From contig CANXME010002192.1 of the NCBI GenBank assembly GCA_948144175.1, positions 1,612,001 through 1,676,000 on the forward strand: a stretch of 64,000 bases of DNA, given 5' to 3'. The translations under genes were made by a program, and so were the position numbers. The stretch is from Closterium sp. NIES-65 (Eukaryota; Streptophyta; Zygnematophyceae; Desmidiales; Closteriaceae). The notes below the pieces were generated by a model, which was given only the letters and a program-made list of their open reading frames with translations, ran no database searches and was not told where the DNA came from. Positions 54,401-60,770 of the stretch are shown piece by piece. Numbering within the stretch: position 1 is the stretch's first letter; each line of letters opens with the position of its first letter.

Positions 54401-57062
54401 CCTGTTGACACTCCCCTGCCGCGTTCACGCTTGGGTCCCCAGCCCACACGGCAGTACAGCTCCGAGAATAGCCCGTCGGCGACCGTGATAGCCGACTTGT
54501 TGTCCACTCGCAGGACAGTCGGCTTCCCGGCGTCCAGCTGCCGGAATTCGGCGAGAAGGAAGCGAAGGCGGCGTCCCTCCTTGCCAGCTTCAGTGGCCGC
54601 CACGTACTCCGACTCGGTCGACGACAACGTCGCGCACTTGATGCGCTGGCTCGACCAGGAGACTGCAGCCCCTCCGTAGATGAACACGTAGCCGCCCATG
54701 CTCGTCCTGTTCTGCTTGTCACCGGCGTCGTCGGCGTCCACGTAGCCGACCAGCTCCAGCGACTCAGGTCCACCGCCAAATTCCAGGGCGGTGTCACGCG
54801 TGTTGGCGAGGTAGGCGAGGCAGCGGTCGATCTCGCGTCAGTGCTGGTCGCTCCTCACCGTGAGGCCGTTCCCCTGCTTGCTGCAGGCGAAGGCGATGTC
54901 TGGCCTTGTCGTCGTCGCCGCGAGCTGCAGCGAGCCGACCTTCTGCCGGTACTCCTCCTCTTGCCGTTCTTGCGCCTCCTCGTCATTGAAGGTGAGCTCG
55001 GCGTAGGCGCCGACCGAGACCGGCGTCTTCGGGGTGCGCCCTGTCTGCACCTCGTCGATGAAGCGCCTACGCAGCTTGTTGGGCTGAGAAATAGCTCCAC
55101 TGCGCTCACTGCTGTGATGGCCCATGATGAATCTGGGTTGGGGAGTGAAAAGTGGAGGGGAGGGAGGGGGGAGGAAGGGGCGGAGCGGAGGGAAGGGGGA
55201 AGTGGACGGGGAGGGGGAAAAGAGGAGAAGGGCTGAGAGAAGGTTCTTTTGTGAGTAACAACACTGAGTAACGCTGGGGGGAATCCATGGAGGGCGTCGA
55301 GTGAGCCACTAACGCGTACGCCATTTCTACCGCGCTCACTGCTGTGATGGCCCATGATGACCCTGGGGTGGGGAGTGAGAGGGGGAGGGGGAGGGGAAGG
55401 GAAGAGGGAGGGGAGCGGGAGGTGGATGGATGGGGAGGGGAGGGGAAAAGAGGAGAAGGGCTGAGATATAGTTCCTCATTGCGTCTGCCCGCTCGCTCCC
55501 TCGCGCATGCCAGCGCGTGTCCGTTCCGAGGCATCGCGCACGCATTCCACATGGATTCGCCTTTCGAGAGCTCTCGAAAAGCCACTATCGCGTACGCCAT
55601 TTCCACCGCGCTCACAGCACACCGGTTACCGCACCAGCCATGCAAGAGGGCATGGCACCTACTGCTGCACGTCGTTATCGCCGTCGTCCACGTCGGCCAA
55701 GCGCACCTGGCCGATTGCGACGGAGCACCGGTTGAAGGCCGGATAGTGCAGCGCCTTCGTCAGGAAGTCGGCCGGCTGCTCAGCGGTTGGGATGTACTGC
55801 AGCGAGAACTTCCTGCGCTTCACCATGTGCTGCAGCCAGGCCTGTCGCCGCTCCATGTGCTTGAGGTTGCCTGTCAGCCCCATGCCCTCGGCGACCGTGA
55901 TAGCCGACTTGTTCTCCACTCGCAGGACAGTCGGCTTCCCGGCGTCCAGCTGCCGGAATTCGGCGAGAAGGAAGCAAAGGCGGCGTCCCTCCTTGCCAGC
56001 TTCAGTGGCCGCCACGTACTCCGACTCGGTCGACGACAACGTCGCGCACTTGATGCGCTGGCTCGACCAGGAGACTGCAGCCCCTCCGTAGACGAACACG
56101 TAGCCGCCCGTGCTCGTCCTGTTCTGCTTGTCACCGGCGTCGTCACCGCCATTTGCCTTCGGAGCGCAGCGCGAAAAAGGGCTCGAGGCGAGGGTCCTCG
56201 ACCCAGTTGCGACCTTTCGTGAAAAGGTCGGTTGCGACCTCCCCCGTCCTCGCGTCATAAAGGGTGCTGATAAACTGGAAGAGCCGGAACGCGTACTTGG
56301 GAGCCACGGCCACCGCGGGATTTGCGCTACACCGATACCTCTGGGCTGGTCGTACCGCGGGGGAGGGGGAGGAAGGGTAACGGGAGGGAGAGGGGAGGAA
56401 GACGGGTGAACTTCCGAGGCGCCTCAATGGTCGGGATTTGCGCTGTATCGATACCTCTGGGCTGGTACGGGGCCACACGGGGAGGGAGCGAGAGGAAGGG
56501 ACTTGGCGGTTGCTGCTTTTATGAAACATGATGAGAAGGGCGATTGGACTTTCTAATCGACCCAGAGGTGCATGGGAAGGATGGAGGACGGGGAGGAAAG
56601 GGAAGGGAAGGAAAGGGGGGAGGGAGTTGGAGGTTGCTGCGATATCATGATGGGAAGGGCGATTGGCCTCTCTTATCGACTCAGAGGTCGCAACGAAAGG
56701 ATGGAGGACGGGGAGGAAGGGGAGGAAGGGGGCCGGGGAGCCTGAGTGTTGCCTGGGATGCGCGAGTCGCGATCGGACAAGGGAAGAAAACGGAAGGCAA
56801 GGACGGTGGAAGGACGGGCCGACGCATCAACACTGACCTGCGACAGCGACGTTGCCATTCGCGAGCATGCTCAGCGAGAAGCACGGCGACACAAGTTGTG
56901 AGTCGACTCAAAAGTCAACTCGACGCAAGACTGACCTGCGACGGCGACGCCGCCACTCGCGAGCAGCGCAGCGAGAAGCACGGCAATCAGCGCCGCGTAG
57001 CACGCCGCCTGTCGGGACGCGAAGTCCCCGCGGCGCGAGGCGGCGCGGGGGATTGTCTGCAT
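36456..57062 (-). CDS. Large secreted papain-family / EGF-like / LysM protein, interrupted by retroelements
   Basis: Minus-strand exons I can support, from the 5' end: 56936-57062 (signal peptide), an exon near 56145-56320 (ANPAVAVAPKYAFRLF...), 55290-55362 (SSWAITAVSAVE), 52958-53122, 52179-52265, 51611-51670, 50537-50671, 49997-50078, EGF exons 48753-48896 and 48032-48169, then LysM exons 39380-39427, 38574-38792, 37732-37950 and 36456-36878. Phases join within the papain run and are 1-1 in the EGF exons; the joint between the EGF and LysM blocks is not fixed. Reading this as one gene is inference from strand, order and domain logic; two genes (protease/EGF and LysM) remain possible. LTR element A, a TRIM and fragments C and D lie inside it. 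Confidence 0.6.
36719..36782. repeat. GGA trinucleotide repeat inside the last LysM exon
   Basis: About 20 GGA/GGAG units. On the coding (minus) strand they encode the polyserine linker before the C-terminal LysM. Length variation would change the linker without shifting frame. Confidence 0.9.
36879..37280 (-). repeat. Three tandem ghosts of the last LysM exon start
   Basis: Units of about 120 bp repeat the acceptor CTACCACAG|GTGTGTGTGG and following exon bases, centred near 37010, 37130 and 37260. The true exon starts at 36878. Confidence 0.8.
37310..37440. repeat. 18-bp tandem repeat, about 7 copies
   Basis: Units CTACACAACCCTCACCTG in the intron before the last LysM exon. Confidence 0.95.
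37555..37650 (-). repeat. 28-bp array that repeats a splice-donor-like site
   Basis: Minus strand units CCGGGG|GTGAGTCTCCATA..., three copies, start at the end of a ghost LysM exon (FNPGVRCDAIPHS). Each restores a GTGAGT donor. Confidence 0.85.
37955..38310 (-). repeat. Two partial copies of the 37.7-37.95 kb LysM exon
   Basis: About 37955-38115 codes LCVVKGSGTQDVPKLPMC and SGDTCGSIIKDNSLNQ. About 38220-38300 codes VSDGIIADHALNNT. Both lack the exon's second half. Confidence 0.75.
38288..38672 (-). repeat. 131-bp tandem repeat carrying the LysM exon end and donor, three copies
   Basis: Units share CACTGCACCGCATCTCACCT and CGGGTTGAGAGCCAGAAACT. The copy at about 38540-38670 belongs to the complete exon 38574-38792. 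The two downstream copies repeat its second half (SLTVDEFLALNPGIKCDS) with the GTGAG donor. Confidence 0.9.
38735..38965 (-). repeat. Tandem duplication of the LysM exon 5' part with a palindrome at the junction
   Basis: About 90 bp (GCGCCACGCTCACTGGTGTG to GGGATGGGGC) occurs at about 38741-38829 and again at about 38873-38960. Between them sits the palindrome 38831-38862. Confidence 0.9.
38831..38862. repeat. 32-bp palindrome, core AATT
   Basis: AAATCACTTTGGAG AATT CTCAAAAGTGATTT with one mismatched pair; at the junction of the 90-bp duplication 38741-38960. Confidence 0.95.
39095..39310 (-). repeat. Two ghosts of the short LysM exon
   Basis: Minus strand VYQLYGPTEKAFL-type coding near 39245-39300 and a weaker copy near 39095-39165 repeat the GTCTACCAG acceptor and exon, each ending in a GTGAGC donor. 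Confidence 0.65.
39984..41023 (+). repeat. A 5' LTR
   Basis: Starts TGTCAACGGGAGTGTTG and ends CTATCTCCGTA. The centre (about 40140-40400) is an internal array of GGACGCC/GACCTGGGCGTC units. Confidence 0.9.
41110..41685 (+). pseudogene. A gag-like N-terminal region
   Basis: Open plus-strand stretch with a coiled start (LEAQLEDARRRHEAQECKAV), a Gly/Ser-rich middle and a copia gag-like end (FDRPDILTWKV-type, read here as FGRPDILTWKVAIEPQLEMA). Cut by fragment B at about 41686. Confidence 0.6.
41686..44726 (-). mobile_element. B: copia fragment nested in A (3' LTR side, RNase H, RT, integrase)
   Basis: Minus-strand copia of another family. A probable 3' LTR lies at about 41690-41940 (minus strand start TGTTAGAATTAG, next to a purine tract CCTAGGGGGTG). 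Then come RNase H (GYSDSSYADDQSDRRSSQG, CEAELYAGTMAAQEA, 42245-42706), RT (MKDLGKLTNYLGMEITRDR near 42800, and SGVNIVKGKWVFLVKQ near 43380), a Pro/Ser-rich spacer (43620-44130), and integrase (LHSDGGGEFRNNTL, DSPQQNGIAESRNRTL, 44140-44720). Gag, protease and the 5' LTR are absent. Broken; truncated against A at about 44726. Confidence 0.83.
44727..46076 (+). pseudogene. A reverse transcriptase and RNase H
   Basis: Copia pol: WKGPAVKAAMEEEIHSLINM, RLVVKGFTQVYDADYDETFA, LVYVDNLLAASSSTEML, then RNase H with TLSSTESGYVAATEARKE, LRVDNKSAITVAEGMGL and the end QPADFLTKALHYPAF. Fossil; part of A, upstream boundary set by B. Confidence 0.85.
46205..47248 (+). repeat. A 3' LTR
   Basis: Starts TGTCAACGAGAGTGTTG, ends TTATGTCCGCA, and is followed at once by GCGCC, the second target duplication copy. 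Confidence 0.9.
47254..47334 (-). repeat. EGF-exon tail remnants between A and the TRIM
   Basis: CTTACTCGGGACGCATGTGG (47307-47326) is the end and donor of an EGF exon copy on the minus strand. The TRIM starts eight bases further on. Confidence 0.6.
47335..47472 (+). repeat. TRIM left LTR
   Basis: 138 bp, TG...CA, ends in the imperfect terminal inverted repeat TGTCAGA/TCTGACA. Confidence 0.92.
47542..47679 (+). repeat. TRIM right LTR
   Basis: 138 bp partner of 47335-47472; followed by CGCCG. Confidence 0.92.
47680..49700 (-). CDS. EGF-like block of the large gene, real and ghost modules
   Basis: Exon 48032-48169 codes a complete six-cysteine module: ACSMQDSNPCAVGTC, NNEGDYFCICPWGF, ALTCVP. 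Exon 48753-48896 codes PCMSEQNPCGGAVCAVGGEY, CACLYPPFIP and RETCVF. Both are phase 1-1 exons, the usual class for shuffled EGF modules, and follow the phase-1 end of the papain exon at 49997. Partial copies lie at 47680-47850 (CICPWGFKQGRR), 48955-49080 (CLLQQNPCGGATCAVGGEYG), 49140-49240, 49300-49375 and 49440-49600 (CLSQQNPCGEGTCEDIGGGD). How many copies are spliced is unknown. Confidence 0.7.
47890..48010. repeat. Tandem duplication of an intronic 55-bp unit
   Basis: GGTTCATAGTGGAGT-type units at about 47890 and 47978, after the palindrome remnant at 47861-47876. Confidence 0.65.
48360..48625. repeat. Imperfect GATGGTGATGATGGGG minisatellite
   Basis: About 15-18-bp units of GATGATGGGGGATGGT over 265 bp between two EGF exons. 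It creates Ile/Thr/His-rich ORFs on the minus strand that are not genes. Confidence 0.9.
48936..48956. repeat. Palindrome, core GCGC
   Basis: ACTTGTGAG GCGC CTCAAAAG; at the junction between two EGF exon copies. A near-identical site lies at 49131-49151. Confidence 0.93.
49810..49975. repeat. GTGCATGT microsatellite
   Basis: Short alternating (GCATGTGT) units with CACGTGTG variants, in the intron after the papain domain's last exon. Confidence 0.9.
49997..55362 (-). CDS. Papain-family (C1A) domain of the large gene
   Basis: Exons on the minus strand: 55290-55362 (SSWAITAVSAVEMAYALV), 52958-53122 (VLDCSRKGRNSSCAAG, GYAYKQKNGKCKHAK), 52179-52265 (ATTIGIRGYYQVDYYGW), 51611-51670 (AQPTIAFVRGSYPSFQTYTD), 50537-50671 (VVDHSVLVMGY with catalytic His, YWILRNSWGATWG with catalytic Asn), 49997-50078 (GYMQMAFGGG, CGIHSVPAIYPI). 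The last five exons join in phase. The position of the catalytic cysteine in GSCWAF reads Ser (TCA, 55355-55357), in both complete copies of that exon. By family knowledge such proteins may be non-proteolytic or serine-type; that is inference. Confidence 0.75.
50315..50400 (-). repeat. Reiterated donor after a ghost catalytic-Asn exon
   Basis: The minus strand ...GGGGCATGCAG|GTGGGATGCATGCATGCAG|GTGGGATG repeats the exon-end/donor four to five times. The preceding ghost exon (50385-50490) codes FWILRNPWGAGWGMQ. Confidence 0.8.
50385..50500 (-). repeat. Ghost of the catalytic-Asn half of the papain exon
   Basis: Codes ISPEGAFWILRNPWGAGWGMQ, a diverged copy of 50537-50600. A near-palindrome (50499-50517) separates it from the true exon. 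Confidence 0.8.
50672..50755. repeat. 20-bp repeat in the polypyrimidine tract of the His/Asn exon
   Basis: GTGGAGGGAGAGGGAGCACG four times. On the minus strand it is a pyrimidine-rich tract next to the CCCCAG acceptor. Confidence 0.88.
50815..51245 (-). repeat. Ghosts of the His exon start, plus GCAGT microsatellite
   Basis: Minus strand copies near 50825-50925 (GTYSDPWCTVAGGG) and 51170-51240 (SDAGCAATGMVDHSVLV) repeat the first half of exon 50537-50671. Between them 51000-51140 is a (GCAGT/GCAGA)n tract. Confidence 0.78.
51905..52180 (-). repeat. Exon end plus donor repeated four times (about 85-bp unit)
   Basis: The end of exon 52179-52265 (GGCTGGGTCTGC...GTCAAT|GTAAGCCC) recurs at about 52085-52110, 51995-52025 and 51905-51935, each with a GTAAGCC donor and the following ATCCCGTTACCACA-type intron sequence. 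Confidence 0.85.
52535..52690. repeat. 62-bp tandem duplication with palindrome at the junction
   Basis: GTGCCCCACCCATGAATGGC to GGTGCATGAGCAGGG occurs at 52537-52598 and 52624-52684. The stretch 52599-52623 holds the palindrome ACTTTTGAG TCGA CTCAA. Confidence 0.9.
52600..52617. repeat. Palindrome, core TCGA
   Basis: ACTTTTGAG TCGA CTCAA, then GTCAAAAGT; at the junction of a 62-bp tandem duplication. Confidence 0.93.
52830..52957 (-). repeat. 15-bp array repeating the donor of papain exon 52958-53122
   Basis: On the minus strand the exon end GCCAAG|GTACGG is followed by eight to nine units GTACGGCTGGGGGAG or GTACGCCTGGGGGAG, each a GAG|GTACG donor-like site. Confidence 0.92.
53170..53314 (-). 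repeat. Ghost of papain exon 52958-53122
   Basis: Contains copies of GGGGGGGCTTGCCACC and GAGCTGGACTACACGGTGGA, matching the ALDYMVAA part of the exon in scrambled order. Element C begins directly after, at 53315. Confidence 0.6.
53315..54410 (-). repeat. C 3' LTR
   Basis: 1096 bp, TG...CA on the minus strand. Terminal about 60 and 130 bases resemble the A LTR; the GTCGAC-rich centre does not. Confidence 0.82.
53315..55085 (-). mobile_element. C: truncated copia element related to A
   Basis: 3' LTR 53315-54410 (minus strand TGTCAACAGGAGTTG ... TTATCTCCGCA). Its ends match the LTR of A, but its centre is an array of GTCGACC-rich units. Upstream lies RNase H (ADDAGDKQNRTSMGGYVFIY, TLSSTESEYVAATEAGKE, 54440-54741) and a little of the connection region (LRRRFIDEVQTGRTPKTPVSV). 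It ends against host exon sequence at about 55085. Broken; no 5' LTR. Confidence 0.85.
55085..55618 (-). repeat. Three copies of the papain active-site exon
   Basis: Minus strand copies near 55090-55135, 55286-55362 and 55580-55615 share CAGCAGTGAGCGC and flanking TCATCATGGGCC. The third starts inside the exon at the edge of fragment D, and the palindrome 55562-55579 lies at its downstream end. The first two both read SSWAITAVSAVE. Confidence 0.85.
55562..55579. repeat. Perfect palindrome, core AGCT
   Basis: TTTCGAG AGCT CTCGAAA; abuts the third copy of the papain active-site exon. Confidence 0.93.
55618..56150 (-). mobile_element. D: internal copia fragment (RNase H) of the A/C family
   Basis: Minus strand: GGDDAGDKQNRTSTGGYVF, LSSTESEYVAATEAGKEG, LRVENKSAITVAEGMGL, MERRQAWLQHMVKRRKF, QPADFLTKALHYPAFNRC, then 40 bases of the non-coding tail. 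No LTR. Both edges abut host exon sequence. Fossil fragment. Confidence 0.85.
56145..56480 (-). CDS. N-terminal exon of the large gene and its ghost
   Basis: About 56155-56320 on the minus strand codes VAPKYAFRLFQFISTLYDAR and TDLFTKGRNWVEDPRLEPFF. It lies between signal peptide and papain exons, so it may be part of the propeptide, but I do not recognise the inhibitor-I29 motif. Its start (QRYRCSANP) recurs at about 56430-56475 (QRYRYSANP), next to a GAGGCGCCTC core. Confidence 0.5.
56540..56720. repeat. Tandem duplication, about 125-bp unit
   Basis: GAAGGGCGATTGG...TATCGACTCAGAGGT with GGATGGAGGACGGGGAGGA occurs at about 56535-56600 and 56653-56725. Confidence 0.82.
56830..56935 (-). repeat. 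Ghost of the signal-peptide exon end
   Basis: GTGCTTCTCGCTGAGCATGC to GTCGCAGGTCAGTGTTGATG repeats the last 50 bases of the exon and its donor. The palindrome 56896-56913 lies between exon and ghost. Confidence 0.88.
56896..56913. repeat. Palindrome, core TCGA
   Basis: TTGTGAG TCGA CTCAAAA; between the signal-peptide exon and its ghost. Confidence 0.93.
56936..57062 (-). CDS. Signal-peptide exon of the large gene
   Basis: ATG at 57062-57060 (MQTIPRAASRRGDFASRQ), then the hydrophobic run AACYAALIAVLLAALLASGG and VAVA before the donor GCAG|GTCAGT (phase 1). A typical N-terminal secretory signal, although the first 18 residues are long and basic. The assignment to the papain gene rests on strand and position. 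Confidence 0.6.
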
Positions 57063-57554
57063 CGCGTTTGATTTGAGATTTGCAGTGCTCTTGAGCCGCC
57101 GCCGCTGCGTGCGCGCAACAAACCGCCGTGGATGCCGCGCTGCGGTTATGCGCACAGAATGTTCACTACTAGTAATCTCGGCGCACTCGATACTAGTCGG
57201 CGCTGCTGCCTCGGAGGTGAATTTTGGACCACCTCAATAGTCCCGGACGCAGAAGATTGTGACAATCGACTCGAAAACACACCTGGACGCGGCAAATCTG
57301 AGGCGCTTCGAAATCTGAGCCGCCTGGGTGGGGTATCTCGTGACGAGCCTAGAAATATGGGACCGGCGCTTGGATGCAATCTCGTGCTTTAGCCATCATC
57401 TTTACCTCCGAGTTACCCACCCTCCGAGTCCCTCTCACACACTCCCCATTGTTACCCACCCTCTCCTCCCCCTCCCCTTCCCCCTGCCCCTCCCCCCGCC
57501 CCTACCCCTACCCGACTGCTCCTAGCAGTGTCATTTCATCCATGTGATGGGTGT

Positions 57555-57960
57555 GTTGGTCACCATCCATTGTCGACAGTCGACACCTCCTAGTATTGAT
57601 GACCAAGCACGGTGCTTTGCTGGCCTGCTCGTCATCATTGCCAACGTGTACGGCCTCTGCACCGGCAGCTACAACACGTGCGGTAGAAGCGAGGTTATAA
57701 CGCGTATGGATGCTGTGTGGCATCTGAGCTAGCCTGCTTGTTATCGTTGCCAACGTTGGCTACGACCTACATCGGAGTCGGTATCGTCAGCTACAATAGG
57801 TGCGACAGAAACTAAGTCCACAACACGTATGGAGGGGTTTCTGTGGTTTCTGGAGCACCTGCACTGGTCTGCTTGTCACATCATTGCTGATGTTGGCTAC
57901 GGCCACTGCACCGTTGCACCACATGTTCGTGTTCAATCAAACCCTGGAGCTTCGTCGTGA
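57555..57960. repeat. Diverged 140-bp tandem repeat, about three copies
   Basis: Units share GCTTGTTATCGTTGCCAACG-like, TACGGCC and CACAACACGTATGGA-like stretches. No coding sense. Confidence 0.7.
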
Positions 57961-59970
57961 ACACAATTATCAGAAAGCTGCGTGAATGGCTCGAGAGAAG
58001 GAAGTGCACATGGCCCTGAATCCTGATTTTCAGGCGTTATTGCTGCCGCAGAATTGTAACGGAGGTTGAGGCCGTCTCATATGAGTTCGTTTGGGAAGAA
58101 AAGCTGTGTCTTCTTTGACATAGCAAATGACTGAACCCTCGAACGAAATACACCCTCTTTCTCACCTCTCTCACCGGCGGAAGCACTGGCTACAGTGTTT
58201 GGACGTAGCGGGCTGGTGAGATAAGTCGGTTGCGGGCAAAGTCGCACGAGGCTTTGAAACACGCCTTGGGCCGTAAAAAACCATTAACGTTGAATAACCG
58301 TCCTGACCGCTTTGAAAACAACAGTACCATTGTAGAACGTAGAAAACCTTGACTAAACGCCCTGGGTCAAATTGTCACTGTAACGCATGTGATAGGGCCT
58401 TCTTTGGTCCGGTGCGGCTACACTAAGCGTCTCGGTCAGTATAACATATGCCAGTCTATCGAGAATGAGGGTGTATAACTGCAATGCTCAGCTACGCGCC
58501 AAACGAATTTGCACCACACAAACACAGCGCCCCGCCCGTTCAAAACTCCTCCCTCCAATCACTTGACATAGTGCGCAAGCAGTAACCCTGCCCCGCTGCG
58601 AATCGACTGCAAAAAACTGGCGGTGGTTGCGCAGCCGCAAACACACTAAGCGACAATCGTTATCTTCGTATGTGGAGGCTTGGGCGGATTTCTAGATTGG
58701 GGTGACAGCCAAATGGGATGTGTTAGAAGGGAGGTGTTACGGATGCAATTGAGTGAGCGAGCTAGAATTGCACTATCTGAGCAAACAATACAATGAGCGA
58801 AGGCATGAGCAAATTGTTAAATACACAGAAAACGCGTTCGACTCCCACAACTTTTCCCGTCATTTGGGTGTTTAGTGAGCAGCCCTATTTCGCTTCCTCG
58901 CCAACGTTCGCCACGGGCAAAATCGGGACTGTAGTGGGCAGGTGAAGAAATGTAACCAGCTTCTTCAAAATATCTCACGAACGGACGGATGCCAGCGTGA
59001 TAACCTGCTTGTTCAACGGCTGCGATCAAAATAGGGGCTTGTATCGTGCGTGCAACTGGCTCGTGCTACTTGCAATTGGGCAGGCTGTCGAGCTTGGGCA
59101 GACCAAATTCGAGTGCAGTCGCTGAGCATCCTGTGTGGCTAAAACATTCGACAGCGATAACACGCTTTCGAAGGGGTGCCCTATGTGCTAATGCCGAGGC
59201 TGGGTCGTGGGTTACCAACTGAGCCGGGTGGTTTGGGCGCAAGGGTTGTGGTGGCGGAAACAGTGTCGCGAAGTGACACGGATTAATGTTGGGTATACAG
59301 TGGCTAGAATAGTCATGTACACGGTATGCTATGTGATGCGGGGTAAGGAAATGATGTTTCTTTACATTACCCCCCTCCCCAAGGGAGGCCCTTATGAAAG
59401 CGCGTAGATGTCGCGAAAATTCCGGCTGCTCGGATACTCGGTGAAGACGGGTTGGATTTCGGTTTTTTTCAAGGGGGGGCAGCTGTCTTCAGTTGGTGTT
59501 CAGTCATTCCGGCGAATCAGAAACTCGATGTGTCGGGCTCTACGTGAGTTGCGTACTCAGTGACATACTTTTTTTTCCCGGTGCGATGATCGGCTCAATG
59601 GCGGTCGTGCCATGCTGGATGGTCGGCCGCGTGGTAGTTGACGGAACGTAGGGGTGGAGGAGACTGATGTGGAAGGAGGGGCTAACGTACTAGTCAGCAG
59701 GGAGGAGGAGGTGTGTTGTTAAGATGGTAATCATGTTACTGATGCGAAATTTGGGAGTAATGGCCATGCGAAGGGTCTGGGTGTGAATAAAATCAGGTCG
59801 TCAGGCTGGTGAGTAACAGGGCGACGGTGATGATCACCATTGCGCTTAGCGATGATATTTGTTTTTTTTATTGCGTTTGTTCCTCAGGTCCGAGCTGCGT
59901 GTAATATTTCAGCGAACTGATGTTCACGTGGGATGGGGTTGTTCGGATTCGGCGTGATGGGTAGTGTAAG
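57961..59970. other. Stretch with no recognised gene
   Basis: Lower-GC, apparently unique sequence. Only short ORFs (for example 58817-59029, minus, with YHAGIRPFVRYFEEAGYISS) that I cannot assign. Confidence 0.4.
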
Positions 59971-59979
59971 TTTTTGTTT

Positions 59980-60770
59980 GTAATTGAGGTAAAACGGTTA
60001 CTGTTGGGTGGTGGCGGATGGCGAGTTTGTGTGCGAACTCGATGGGTGGCAGTTGCTGCTCCTATATTGCCGGTTCGTCACATGTGGCGCGAATCAACTA
60101 CTCCATGGTTTGATTGGCGCGCTCGGTCTATTAGTTGGTTTCGGGGTGGTACAATGAGCTGAGCTGGATTGAAGTGCCGAACTGATGCCACAGGTTCGTC
60201 TAGAAGTTGCTGGTAAATTTCGTGTTGCAGTCGCTGATCATCGCCGCTGGTATCCCATGCAGGCGAACGTCGATGATGATGAAGAGCCGAGCTATTTCTT
60301 TAGCTGAGATTAATTTCTTGCATGCTACGAAATGTGTCATTTTCATCGGCCAGCCGATGACCATGAGGATCGTATCGTTCCCACTTGGCTTTTGATGTGA
60401 CAGCTCGTTTAATTGTGATGGCATTGACGTGGACCGTTGAAGACTCGGGCGATGGCCAGCGAGATAGAGAGACCCAATTGCCCCCGCTTCGGACAGTGCA
60501 GCTACCTGTCGTCCAGTCGATTTGCAAGTTATGCTGTAGTGGCCAATCTCATCCCAGTAATATGTCGGTCCCATCTAGTGTTGTCGCGGGCATCTCCTGT
60601 GTAAAACCGAAATGTCCCCCGCCGTGAATCTTTACCCTGTCCACATTTTCCCATATTGCCATTAGTGTGCCATCGACGAGTCGTGCGTCGTTCTCAGGCA
60701 AACAGCGGCTAAGTGTCAGTTGTAGCTTCCTCACAGTCGCGGATAGCCCCTCCGTCGATGACAACCTTCA
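59980..60770 (-). mobile_element. Ty3/gypsy LTR retrotransposon fragment (integrase region)
   Basis: Minus strand near 60200-60420 reads GNDTILMVIGWPMKMTHFVA, CKKLISAKEIARLF and RLHGIPAAMISDCNTKFTSNF, the gypsy integrase core. Matches to the following WHQFGTS and YHPETN parts continue to about 60120. No LTRs found. Old, heavily decayed, many breaks. Confidence 0.78.

Noticed and set aside
58817-59029. Short minus-strand ORF (YHAGIRPFVRYFEEAGYISS)
   Set aside because: Too short, no splice context, no family recognised.
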